64,000 bases of DNA from Rubrivivax sp. A210 (lineage in GTDB: Bacteria; Pseudomonadota; Gammaproteobacteria; Burkholderiales; Burkholderiaceae_C): NCBI RefSeq assembly GCF_904426505.1, contig NZ_CAJGBN010000001.1:372001-436000 (forward strand), in the 5' to 3' direction. The stretch's first letter is position 1. Each line of letters opens with the position of its first letter. The position numbers and the translations under genes are program-made. Below are positions 45,462 through 56,974 of the stretch, piece after piece. The notes under the pieces are model-generated. The model was not told where the DNA came from. It saw nothing but the letters and a program-made list of their open reading frames with translations, and did no database searches.

Positions 45462-46916
45462 ATGGCTGATCCGCGCTCTCAAATCCAGAAGAAGTACGCG
45501 CCGAAAAATCGCTATGCGAATTTCGGTCCCTCCCTGAAGTCAATCCGAATCCAGGGCTTCCGTGGGGTTACGGACCTTGAGATGGACTTTCCATTTCCAA
45601 TCACTGCGATCTCCGGCCTCAACGGGGCAGGCAAGAGCACCGTAGGGCAGCTATGTCTTGGCGCATATCGAAAGCCATCGACAGTTACTGGAATCAAGCG
45701 TTTCTACGTTCGAGACTTCTTCCCTGCTTCGGCCGCCGATCCGAACCCGTTCGGACCGAACTCTTCAGTCATATTTGAGTACAACACGACCGATGTTGAC
45801 AATCCGCAGACACTGACAGTAACGCGAGCCGCGAAGGAGTGGTCCGGCTACAAGCGTCAACCCGAGCGTAGCTGTTACTACATCGGATTCACGATTTACA
45901 TTCCCAAAGTTGAGCAGCGCGATCTCAGTATGTATCGTGCTGCAGAGATCCAGCTCGGTGCTAAGAGGCCAATTCCTGATGATGTTAAGGATCGTGTTGG
46001 CCGCATTCTGGGGCAACAGTACCAGGGCCTCCACTTTCAGGGAATAACTCACGGCCCGAGACAGGGAGAACTGTGCATCGCAAGCAGGTTTGGAGCACAA
46101 TACTCAGAGAACAATATGGGTTTCGGCGAGGGTCGCACATTATATCTGGTGGATCTGCTAGAAAACTCTCCTGAGCAAAGCCTTTTCGTCATTGAGGAGC
46201 CGGAGACTTCCCTTCATGAAAATGCCCAGTTCGAGCTTGGCAAGTACATTCTTGACGTTTGCAATCGGCGCCATCACCAGATAGTGCTGACGACGCACTC
46301 AAGCACGCTGCTGAACTCACTGCCAGCAGATGCTCGGGTAATGCTTCTGAGAGACGCCGCTGGAGTGGCGGCCTTTCCGCAGATGTCTGCCGCCCGAGCC
46401 CGCTCAATCCTCTCAGGCGGGCAACATCGCGACCTTTGTGTCTTGGTAGAGGATGACTTCGCCAAGCTCCTGCTGACCGAGATGATCCGAACCGTTGATC
46501 CGGTACTCCTGAAATGCATAGATGTGCACGGAATTGGGGACACCAAGGCCGTTCGCAGTGGCGCTCTATTTATGCAGAGATTGAAACGCCCATATGCTGC
46601 CGTGCGCGACCCAGACATCGGACCTGAACCGGCTATTGGACTCTTCTCATTTCCAGGCACCTTACCTCCAGAGCGTGAGGTGTACGGACAGCCGCACGTC
46701 CGGCAGCACCTAAAGGCAGAGTTTGGCATTGACGTAGAAAACGTCCTTGCGCAACACAACGTCACGGATCACCATGAGTTCACGAAGGTGCTAGCTGATG
46801 ACGCCAGTGCAATTCCGGGGTACTTGTCAACGTGCGCGATTAAGGCTTACCTGGCTAGCATCGGTGTCGCGGCATACAAGCCTTTGGTACAAGCCATTCA
46901 GGGCCGGTTGCCGTGA
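45462..46916 (+). CDS. cassette C: OLD-like AAA ATPase with TOPRIM-like region
   Basis: A 484-residue ATPase of the RecF/OLD type. The Walker A GLNGAGKST is at about 52-60 after the usual KSIRIQGFRGVTDLEMDF strand, a signature-like segment is at GFGEGRTLYLVDLL, and the Walker B is SLFVIEEPETSLHE (about 240), followed by IVLTTHSSTLL. The C-terminal part has LVEDDFAKLLLTEMI (about 323) and VRDPDIGPE (about 383), which fit the acidic positions of an OLD TOPRIM nuclease, although the first motif is not the canonical EGxxE. OLD-family nucleases include phage-defence proteins such as GajA and P2 Old. It starts 17 bases after an attC and is followed by a broken one. GC is lower than in the core. Confidence 0.82.
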   Translation: MADPRSQIQKKYAPKNRYANFGPSLKSIRIQGFRGVTDLEMDFPFPITAISGLNGAGKSTVGQLCLGAYRKPSTVTGIKRFYVRDFFPASAADPNPFGPNSSVIFEYNTTDVDNPQTLTVTRAAKEWSGYKRQPERSCYYIGFTIYIPKVEQRDLSMYRAAEIQLGAKRPIPDDVKDRVGRILGQQYQGLHFQGITHGPRQGELCIASRFGAQYSENNMGFGEGRTLYLVDLLENSPEQSLFVIEEPETSLHENAQFELGKYILDVCNRRHHQIVLTTHSSTLLNSLPADARVMLLRDAAGVAAFPQMSAARARSILSGGQHRDLCVLVEDDFAKLLLTEMIRTVDPVLLKCIDVHGIGDTKAVRSGALFMQRLKRPYAAVRDPDIGPEPAIGLFSFPGTLPPEREVYGQPHVRQHLKAEFGIDVENVLAQHNVTDHHEFTKVLADDASAIPGYLSTCAIKAYLASIGVAAYKPLVQAIQGRLP

Positions 46917-46923
46917 GCGCGAG

Positions 46924-46980
46924 GCCTAACATCGCTCAAGCGGAGCGCCAACGGCAGGCCACCAGGCCCGGGCCGTGGCA
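46924..46980 (+). repeat. left half of an attC (truncated)
   Basis: GCCTAAC, then GCTCAAGC and the GGCAGGCCACCAGGCCCGGG arm as in the other attC sites. The sequence then departs with no right arm and no GTTRRRY core. The array was cut here, probably by insertion or deletion joining it to the restriction-modification module. Confidence 0.75.
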
Positions 46981-47017
46981 CGTAGAGCTTTGCGTCCAGC
47001 GCACAGGCCGCGCGGTT

Positions 47018-47221
47018 TTAGTCCACGCCCCCGACCGCTAGCCGCAGCCCCTCCACCCCCATCGGGGGCTCCACCGAGTGCGCGAACCGGTGGCAATTTG
47101 CGCACAGCACGGCCAGGTCCTCCAGCCGGGTGCGGCGCTGGCCCTCGGAGATGGGGTCCAGGTGGTGCAAGTCGAGCTGGCTGTCCCCCCGCGGCGCGAA
47201 GGCGCAGGCCATGCAGGCCAT
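47018..47221 (-). CDS. small HNH nuclease-like ORF
   Basis: A 67-residue frame with a clear HNH core: CMAC zinc-knuckle half, LDLHHLDPISEG, LEDLAVLCANCHRFAHS. It corresponds to the C-terminal HNH domain of McrA-like endonucleases, normally attached to a longer N-terminal part. The frame is closed by TGA about 15 codons upstream of the ATG, so this is either a very short nuclease or a 3' remnant. It is 32 bases downstream of the metallopeptidase gene and adjacent to the broken attC. Confidence 0.6.
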   Translation of the reverse strand: MACMACAFAPRGDSQLDLHHLDPISEGQRRTRLEDLAVLCANCHRFAHSVEPPMGVEGLRLAVGGVD

Positions 47222-47253
47222 ACCGGTGCAGCACGGCGCGGCTATGAACCGCC

Positions 47254-47949
47254 CTACAGCCCCTCAACCTCAATCCCCCGCGCCCCCAGCCACGCCTTGC
47301 GCCGCTCATAGTCCGGCATGGCCCGTTCCACCCGCAACCAGAACCCCGGCGTGTGGTGCCGCTCATGCAGGTGGGCCATTTCGTGCACCACCACGTACTC
47401 GGCCATCTGCGCGGGCAGCAGGATGGTCTTCCAGTGGAAGTACAGCACCTCGCCCTTGCCGCAGGACCCCCAGCGGTAGCCCAGGTCCTGCACGCGCAGG
47501 CCGGCGGGGTTGACTTCCATGCGGGCGGCGTAGTCCTGCACCTTTGCCGTTAGCCAGGGCCTGGCTCGCTCGGTGTACCAGCGGATCAGGTGCTCTCGGC
47601 CGTCGCGGGCCAGGGCCTGGGGCATGACCAGGCGGCCGCCCAGCAGCTTGACCGCGGCGTCGGCCTCGGGCACCAGGCGCAGGCGGTAGCTGCGGCCTAG
47701 GTACACGAAGCCCTCGCCGTCCACAAACGCCTTGCGCGGCGCCTCGCGGCCCAGGGCATCCTTGCGGGCGAGCTGCTGGTAGACCCACATGCGCTTGCGC
47801 TGCACGAACTCGCGCAGCCGTGCATCGGGCACCTCGGGCGGCGCCGACAGGATCAGCTCGCCGCCGCGGTCCACGGTGATTTCCAGCGCGCGGCGCCGGC
47901 TGCTGCGGCGCACGTCAAAGCGCAGGTCGTTTACGGTGAGGGTGCTCAC
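47254..47949 (-). CDS. YgjP-type (M48-like) metallopeptidase
   Basis: A 231-residue protein of the DUF45/YgjP family. The zinc site is VVHEMAHLHERHHTPGFW (HExxH plus a downstream His), after RWGSCGKGEVLYFHWKTILLP. Such genes frequently accompany type I restriction operons, though their role there is not established. The start is GTG 47949, which overlaps the hsdR stop (GTGA) and gives VSTLTVNDLRFDVRRS. Longer in-frame versions run antisense-like into hsdR and are rejected. Confidence 0.87.
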   Translation of the reverse strand: MSTLTVNDLRFDVRRSSRRRALEITVDRGGELILSAPPEVPDARLREFVQRKRMWVYQQLARKDALGREAPRKAFVDGEGFVYLGRSYRLRLVPEADAAVKLLGGRLVMPQALARDGREHLIRWYTERARPWLTAKVQDYAARMEVNPAGLRVQDLGYRWGSCGKGEVLYFHWKTILLPAQMAEYVVVHEMAHLHERHHTPGFWLRVERAMPDYERRKAWLGARGIEVEGL

Positions 47950-50900
47950 GCCTGACTCAGCCGGTGGTGGTTGGCCCGGGCCAGCTCCATGAGCTTGTCC
48001 ACCAGCGCCTCGATCTGCGGCGTGGGCAGCGCCAATGGTGAGCGCATCAGCAGCTCGAAGATGCGCGCGTTCAGCGCGTCCTGCGCCGGCCGGCGGTACG
48101 GCTTCCAGAAGTTGGGCACCAGCTCCGCGGCGATGGTGTCCACCACCTCCACGGTCAGGTCCAGCAGCAGCGCGCGCTCGGCCTCGGTCAGTGTACGGTC
48201 GCCGGCCGCGGCGTCCGCGATCAGGCGCAGGAAGGGCCCGTAGTGCTCGGGCAGTTCGGCATCTGCCGGGTCCGCGGGCACCTGCCCGCCGCGCAGCTCG
48301 CCGATCAGCCCGGCCAGCGCCTTGGCCAGCTCGTCCCATTGCCCTTGCAACTGGTCCAGCAGTTCGCGCAGCCGCTCGCTGAGCTTGCGGTAGGCCACGG
48401 GGTCCTGATCCAGGTTCTCGCGGATATGGGCGCGCAGGGCATGCTCCATCTCGCTGGCCTTGGCGCGGTCGTTCGCCTCACGCCCGATGTGGGTGTCGAA
48501 ATTGGCGTCGGTCAGCGACACCGGCGGGATCTTGGGGTTCACGCCCATCGACAGCACGTGCTCGTCGATCAGCCGACGCACCTTGGCGCCCACGTCCTTG
48601 CCCAGCACCGGCGTGTCGCGGTAACGGTTGCGGGCGCGGGCGTAGATGAAGGCCAGCAGCTTGGCGTCGGGCGCAAAGGGCAGGCCCTCAGGCCGCGGCA
48701 GCACCACGTCCAGGCTGGCCAGAAACGCCTTGAGCTTGACCGTGAACTCGGCGCGCAGCCGCTCGTTGGCCAGCACGTCTATGCAGCCCTCGATGTCTGT
48801 CAAGCTTTCCACGCCGCGGGCGCGGAACAGGTCCACCACGCGCAGGTGGCGGTCGCGCAGCACCGGCACCTCGTCCTTCAGGCTCTGCAGGGCGCCTTCG
48901 ATGTCTTCGTCGGCGTAGACGTTCAGCGCCTGCTTGAGGTGGTGGGCCAGGCCGAAGTAGTCCACCACGATTCCGAACTGCTTGCCGTGGCCGGTGCGGT
49001 TGACGCGGGCGATGGTCTGCAGCAGCTCGGCTTCGCGAATGGGCCGGTCCAGGTACATCACGCCTTCGATGGGGGCGTCGAATCCGGTCAGCAGCATGGA
49101 CTTGACGATCAGGAAGGCCAGCGGGTCACGGCGGGCCGGGTCGGTGTGCTGCAGCGGCTTCTTGAAACGCTCGATGCGGGCCTTCTGCGCCGTGCTCTCG
49201 GTCCAGACCTTCCAGGCCGGGTCGTCGTTGTTGCTGCCCGAGATGACCGGCGCGAATTCGATGGCCCGCAGCGTCTCGCGCAAGCGCCAGGCCTGCACGC
49301 GGGCCTGCACGGCGGCCGGGCGGCGGCACAGCGCCTCGTCGTCCATGGCCTTGTCTTCGGTGGGCAGCGCCTCGGCCTCAGCCAGCAGCTCGTCGCGGGC
49401 GGCGATGAAGGCGTCCAGGTAGCGCACCACCGCCAGCCGGCTGTAGGCCACCACCTGCGCCTTCAGCCCGTTGGGCAGGATGTGGGTGACGTAGTGGCGC
49501 AGCATGTCGCGCGCCTTGTCGGCGATCAGTGCCGGGGCCTCGAAGATCTGGCCCTTGGTCGCGTACTTCTTGCGGATGGCCTCCAGCTCTTCGGGCGTGT
49601 GCTCGCGGAACAGGTCCTCGAACAGCTCATCCAGGCTGGCGCCGTCCTTGACGGCGCCGTGCGCCGTGCGGCCCTCGTACAGGATGGGCACGATGGCGCC
49701 GTCGGCCTCGGCCTCGCGGATGGTGTAGCGGTCGATGAACTCGCCAAAGATTTCGTGCGTGCGCTTCTTCTCGCCCATCAGGATGGGCGTGCCGGTGAAG
49801 GCGATGCGCGCGCAGTTGGGCAGCCCGGCCTGCAGGGCCGCCTGCAGATCACCGGCCTGGCTGCGGTGGGCCTCGTCCACCAGCACCAGGATGCTGTCGT
49901 CATCGTTCAGCACCTCGGGCGCCGTGGGTTCGCGGGCCTGCAACCGGGTGGGCAGGTCCGCGGCCTTCAGACCCGGTTCGCCCGTGGTGTCGCCGCCGCG
50001 CTGCTTCTGGATCATGCCGAACACCACGCCCGGGCCCTTGCGGCGCAGCAGCCGGCGCAGGGCCTCGGTGCTGGTGGCGATGTCCACGGTCTCGCCGGTC
50101 AGGGCCGCGGTGCCCGAGAGCTGATCCTCCAGGTCGGTGCGGTCGGTGACCACCACCACCTTGAAGCGGCGCAGCACCGGGTCGCTGCGCAGCTTGCGAA
50201 TCAGGAACACCATGGTCAGGCTCTTGCCCGAGCCTTGGGTGTGCCAGACGATGCCGCCGCGGCGGTCGTGCTCGCCGTCCTGGCGCCGGGTCTTGCCGCT
50301 GCGCAGGCGCTGCACGGCATGGGTGACGGCGCGGTATTGCTGGTAACGGCACACGGCCTTGACGGTCGTGCCCTCCACGCTCATGAACACGCTGAAGTGC
50401 GCCACCACGTCCAGCAGGTTGGCGGGGGCCAGCAGGCCGGCCACCAGGCGCTCTTGCGGGCTCAGGGCGGCCTTTCCCAGGGCCGTGGCTACCTCGGCCT
50501 CGGTGCGCAGCCCTGCGGCCCCTGCAACGGTCTTCCAGGCCGCGTAGTGGCGGAAGGCGGCGCCCACGGTGCCCACGCGCGCCTCGTCGAAGCTGGTGGC
50601 CACCAGCAACTGGTTGGTGTGGAACAGCTCTTCGCTGCCCTCGTTGTCCTCGATTTCGTGGCTGGCGCGGCGCTGGTTGGTGTAGCGGCGGAGCTGGTCC
50701 ACGGCCTCGGGCAACGGCTCGGGCACGCTGGGGCTCTTGCACTCCACCACCCCCAGCGGGATGCCGTTCACCAGCAGCACCAGATCGGGCACGATGAAAG
50801 CCTTGCCGCTGTCGTAGCCGGGCCGGCAGTCCACGCGGTACTGGTTGACCACGGTGAACTCGTTGCGCTCGGGGTGGGCCCAGTCGATGTAGTGGATGGT

Positions 50901-51251
50901 CTGCCCGCGGCCGCCGTCCCAGCCGGGCAGGCCTTCGACCACGATGCCGCCCAGCAGCAGCGCGGTGGCGGCGCGGTTGGCTTCCATCAGGCGCGGCGCC
51001 GGTATGCGGGTGATGGCGGCCACGGCCTGGGCGATGCGCGCCTCGTCCAGCCAGGGCTGGGCCGCGCCAGCGGCATCGCGCAGGTTCAGCGCGTGGAGCT
51101 GGCGGCGCAGCGTGCCCTCCTGCACCACTTCCACAAAGCTGCTGCGGCCGGTGGCGGCAGGGTCGTCGAGGTCGCCCGCGATGTAGCGCCAGCCCATGCC
51201 GACCAACTGCTCGACAAACGGGCGCTCCACCTCGTCCAATTCCCAGCCCAT
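47946..51251 (-). CDS. hsdR: type I restriction enzyme, R subunit
   Basis: A 1101-residue HsdR, the motor and nuclease of a type I system. The N-terminal PD-(D/E)xK nuclease shows IVPDLVLLVNGIPLGVVECKSP (about 180-200). The helicase core has Walker A WHTQGSGKSLTM, DEAH-type VDEAHRSQ, FTGTPI and later SF2 motifs (MLLTGFDAP, LLQTIARVNRTGHGK). A C-terminal helical region follows for assembly with M2S. The gene lies downstream of hsdM and hsdS on the same strand but is separated from hsdS by an AlbA-type gene. A 117-base gap upstream carries a 13-base direct repeat (51323-51335 and 51344-51356). Confidence 0.96.
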   Translation of the reverse strand: MGWELDEVERPFVEQLVGMGWRYIAGDLDDPAATGRSSFVEVVQEGTLRRQLHALNLRDAAGAAQPWLDEARIAQAVAAITRIPAPRLMEANRAATALLLGGIVVEGLPGWDGGRGQTIHYIDWAHPERNEFTVVNQYRVDCRPGYDSGKAFIVPDLVLLVNGIPLGVVECKSPSVPEPLPEAVDQLRRYTNQRRASHEIEDNEGSEELFHTNQLLVATSFDEARVGTVGAAFRHYAAWKTVAGAAGLRTEAEVATALGKAALSPQERLVAGLLAPANLLDVVAHFSVFMSVEGTTVKAVCRYQQYRAVTHAVQRLRSGKTRRQDGEHDRRGGIVWHTQGSGKSLTMVFLIRKLRSDPVLRRFKVVVVTDRTDLEDQLSGTAALTGETVDIATSTEALRRLLRRKGPGVVFGMIQKQRGGDTTGEPGLKAADLPTRLQAREPTAPEVLNDDDSILVLVDEAHRSQAGDLQAALQAGLPNCARIAFTGTPILMGEKKRTHEIFGEFIDRYTIREAEADGAIVPILYEGRTAHGAVKDGASLDELFEDLFREHTPEELEAIRKKYATKGQIFEAPALIADKARDMLRHYVTHILPNGLKAQVVAYSRLAVVRYLDAFIAARDELLAEAEALPTEDKAMDDEALCRRPAAVQARVQAWRLRETLRAIEFAPVISGSNNDDPAWKVWTESTAQKARIERFKKPLQHTDPARRDPLAFLIVKSMLLTGFDAPIEGVMYLDRPIREAELLQTIARVNRTGHGKQFGIVVDYFGLAHHLKQALNVYADEDIEGALQSLKDEVPVLRDRHLRVVDLFRARGVESLTDIEGCIDVLANERLRAEFTVKLKAFLASLDVVLPRPEGLPFAPDAKLLAFIYARARNRYRDTPVLGKDVGAKVRRLIDEHVLSMGVNPKIPPVSLTDANFDTHIGREANDRAKASEMEHALRAHIRENLDQDPVAYRKLSERLRELLDQLQGQWDELAKALAGLIGELRGGQVPADPADAELPEHYGPFLRLIADAAAGDRTLTEAERALLLDLTVEVVDTIAAELVPNFWKPYRRPAQDALNARIFELLMRSPLALPTPQIEALVDKLMELARANHHRLSQA

Positions 51252-51368
51252 AAGCCTCCCTGGCCTGCGCTAAGTGCTTGATCCGTCGCGTCTCTTGCGG
51301 GGCCTACCCCTGGGCAGACCATCCGTTTCCATCCGATTCCCGGCCGTTTCCATCCGTTCTGCCTGCGT

Positions 51369-53033
51369 TCAGGGCTCCGGCTTCAGCCGGTACACCGATC
51401 CGCGGCCGGCGCCTTCTAGCTGCAGCAGGCCAGCGGCCTTCATGCGCTTGAGCAGGTCCTTGGCCTGGCCCTCCGACAGCCGGCACAGGTCCATCACCTC
51501 GGCGCGCCGGATGGCCTGATGCTGCCGCACATAGTTGAGCACCAGTTGCTCATGCTGCAGCGGCGCGAAGCCCGCCTGCCGCGTGTAGGCGGCCTTGTCG
51601 CCATCGGCCTGGTAGACGCCCGGCGCCAGCGTGTAGGTGCGGCCCTTGGTGGCGCCGTGGGCCTGCACCAGGCCGGCCTCCAGAAGCGTTTCCAGCGTGC
51701 GCCGGGCCTGGGCTGGCTCACGCTGGATGTGCCGGGCCAGCTCTTCGGTGGTCAGCCGCTTCAACTCGCGCAGCGCGGCCAGGGCAATCAGGCTGTCGAT
51801 GGGCAACGCGGTGCCGCGCCGGCCTTCCTCGGCCACCACCAGCTTCAGGAAGGCCTCGTCGGCGTCCACCGTGGCCAAGCGCAGCACCACGTTCTGGGCA
51901 TCGGTGCGGCGGTAATCCGGCTCGGGCCGGCCGAAGCGCAACATGCCGCGGTAGATCTTGTCCACGCCGCGACCGGATCGCTCGACCACACCCACGCGCT
52001 TCATCGCGTCGGCCAGCGCGCGGTTGCGCGGCCGCGGCTCGGTGGTCAGCAGGTTGGCCAGGGTCACGCCGTCCACCAGGCCGCCGGGGTTGCTGATGGT
52101 CAGGCCCTCGTCGTCCAGCCGCACGTGCATGGCGCCCAGGCGGTGGTAGTCGCGGTGTACCAGCGCATTGGCCACGGCCTCGCGGAAAGCGCCCAGGTCC
52201 ACGCGCGGCACCGGCACGCGGAAGAGGCCGATCTGGATTTCGCGCTCGGGGTTGTAGGGGCGGAAATTGGTTTCAAGCCAATCCAGCGCCTTGAGCAGCG
52301 GGAAGCGGCGGAACTCATTGAAGCCCACGGCCTCGCGCGCCAGCACCTGGAAGGCGAACTCGTGCGTGGGCACCAGGTCGCGCAGGGCCTGCTCGCGGCC
52401 CACCAGCAGCAGGCCGGTGAGCGTGGGCACGCGCGTGCCATCGGCCTGGCGGATGGTCAGGCCCAGGGCGCCGTCCAGCGCCTCGTCGTCCAGCTCCAGC
52501 AGCACGCGGTCGCCGCCGTACTGTTGCACGCTCTGGCGCAGGCGCTCGCGCTCCAGCGGGTCCAGGTCTGCAAGCTGGGCGCCGGCCACGGCCTGGGCCG
52601 ACGCATCGGCCAGCCCGAAGTGCGTGGCGCGGCTGGCGCGGTCATGCGGCAGCATGGGCGCACATTCGGGCGTGCCGTCGTGCCGGATGCGGCGGCGCAG
52701 GTAGACGCCGCTGCTGGTGGCTACCTCGGCGCTGCCCTTGGGCACGGCGATATGGGCCACCTTCACGCCGCCCAGGCTGACCAGCGTGACATTGACGGCT
52801 ACCGAGGGCGAGGTGCGCGCCGCCACCAGCCCGGCCAGGCCCACCAGATGCAAGTGTTCGGCGTGCAGGCCAGTGGGCGTACCGTCGTCTTCCACGCCCA
52901 ACCACAGCTCGCCGCCTTCGGCATTGGCCAGGCAGACCACGGCCTCAACCAGATCGGTGTCGGGCAGGCGCTTGCGGTCGCTCTTGAACTCGACCGTGAG
53001 CGATTCGCGCGGGGGCAGCGGCGGCGAGGTCAT
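51369..53033 (-). CDS. AlbA-type ATP-binding protein with C-terminal winged helix
   Basis: A 554-residue protein with three parts. The N-terminal Schlafen-AlbA_2 domain (about 8-135) has ESLTVEFKSDRK and ANAEGGELWLGVEDDGTPTG. A middle ATPase domain of the HATPase_c_4 kind (about 260-400) has FREAVANALVHRDYHRLG, ISNPGGLVDGVT and ERSGRGVDKIYRGM. Winged-helix repeats occupy the C-terminus. Such proteins are often called RecG-like or transcriptional regulators and are recurrent passengers inside type I restriction loci. The ATG overlaps the hsdS stop (ATGA), so it is expressed with the methylase. A regulatory or accessory defence role is inferred. Confidence 0.85.
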   Translation of the reverse strand: MTSPPLPPRESLTVEFKSDRKRLPDTDLVEAVVCLANAEGGELWLGVEDDGTPTGLHAEHLHLVGLAGLVAARTSPSVAVNVTLVSLGGVKVAHIAVPKGSAEVATSSGVYLRRRIRHDGTPECAPMLPHDRASRATHFGLADASAQAVAGAQLADLDPLERERLRQSVQQYGGDRVLLELDDEALDGALGLTIRQADGTRVPTLTGLLLVGREQALRDLVPTHEFAFQVLAREAVGFNEFRRFPLLKALDWLETNFRPYNPEREIQIGLFRVPVPRVDLGAFREAVANALVHRDYHRLGAMHVRLDDEGLTISNPGGLVDGVTLANLLTTEPRPRNRALADAMKRVGVVERSGRGVDKIYRGMLRFGRPEPDYRRTDAQNVVLRLATVDADEAFLKLVVAEEGRRGTALPIDSLIALAALRELKRLTTEELARHIQREPAQARRTLETLLEAGLVQAHGATKGRTYTLAPGVYQADGDKAAYTRQAGFAPLQHEQLVLNYVRQHQAIRRAEVMDLCRLSEGQAKDLLKRMKAAGLLQLEGAGRGSVYRLKPEP

Positions 53034-54338
53034 GCGGGGGCGGCGGCGTCCAGCAGCGGGGTGACACGGACGCGGCCGGTGAGGAGGTCGTCCATGAGGC
53101 CAGATTTCGCTAGGCGAAGTTTCCTCACGACACCTTCTTCAGTAGATAGCCGAACTTCTATAGGTCGGGCTCGCTCCACAACCAGCTCTTGCTCTCTACG
53201 ACTGGGGAGCGCAATTGACATTTCAGCAAAACGATCAGCGCCAAGGTGTGCCATGCTTGTGGTCTGCTTGGCAACCTGCATGAACTTTCCTATGTCTAGC
53301 CATCGCTTAAACACGGCTCTCAGGTATTCAGGAATGGCGCCACTGCCGCACCGAAATCGAACCAACGAATTCTGATAGCAGTACGCATTTGGCGGTCCAT
53401 CGTAGAGCGCACTGCGCCCAACCAACTCCAGACTTTGGCCTTCGTTCAGAAAAATGTCGCCGGGCAAGACAGAGAACACCTCCTGCTCTGTCGGGTTGAA
53501 ATTCATTTCGTACACGTCCGAAAAGTCGATCAACCCGTCGAATACGTTTGCTACGCGCAAATATGGCATTAGGTAGCGGCCTCGCTCGTGCTGGGGTGAA
53601 CGCTGCCGACCCAATTGAACCGTACCGGCGCCCCGAACGCTGACACATGCCCAGTCCCGCGGAATCCAGCCGAGCGGCGATTGCTTGTAGAGGTGAGGCG
53701 CCTCGCCCAGCGGCGGGCGCAGTTCTCCGTTGTCGTCGATGCCGCGGTTCAGCAGGTCGTGCAGCAGCCCATGCTTGACCAGCTTGAGCTTCTCGATGAG
53801 GGTCTCGGTCTGGTGGATGGTGGTGTCGAGGATGTCGAGCACCGTGCGAATCAAAACCTGATCGTCTTCGGGTGGAATCGGAACTCGATGCGCGCGAACG
53901 ATGCCGCCGCTTATGTTGGCTTGCGTCGTCTGACCGGAGAAGCGAGACCACAGCGGCCGTATGTGTTCAAGGTGGTGGAAAAGGTATCCCGGATCGCACC
54001 GAAACGGCGGCACGAGTGCGCAAAGTGCTTGGTTGGCTGCTAGCGGAAGGGCACAAACCTTTGCTAAGCCAATCGTGCCGTACATCGACAGCAAGATGGT
54101 GCCCAACGGGTACAGCTTCGCGGCGGTCTCGCGAAGCGCGACATCTGTAACCCTCAGATTGCACAACTCCAGGTAGCGCCCTTTTGCCCGCGTCAGGTCC
54201 TCAATCTTGGCGAACGGGACGCCGCCATCAGCCGTGTAGTAACGAGGATTTCCTGCCTCCGGCGTAGCGCCACTTGTGACCGTCTGGGCTAGGTCGGCAA
54301 GCGATACCGCCGGCCAACTGGGGAGCGTGCCGGCGCTG

Positions 54339-54346
<8 letters not shown>
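53030..54346 (-). CDS. hsdS: type I restriction enzyme, specificity subunit
   Basis: A 438-residue HsdS with two target-recognition domains (about 10-165 and 225-385), each followed by a conserved helix ([28 protein letters not shown] near 190-220 and [21 protein letters not shown] near the C-terminus). The first recognition domain ([15 protein letters not shown]) and second have visibly lower GC than hsdM and hsdR, as expected of exchanged specificity modules. ATG 54346 overlaps the hsdM stop by eight bases, the usual M-S coupling; the longer frame adds a spurious N-terminus. The target sequence cannot be read from the protein. Confidence 0.94.
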
Positions 54347-56822
<2,476 letters not shown>

Positions 56823-56974
56823 GGGGGCTCAGTCTTTGGGGTCGGCTGCCGGTGGGCTCCATTCTGGTGGCGCCGCGGGCCCGTCAGGCCATGCATTCGA
56901 CGCCGTGGTTCAGGTCGACCTGGTCGGGCAGCACGGCCTGCCGGCGGCCGAGCCCGCAGGCGCCCGGCCAGGCG

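Noticed and set aside
48243..51281. Long plus-strand frame across the restriction locus (1012 codons)
   Set aside because: It is the antisense shadow of hsdR, which has all expected motifs on the minus strand.
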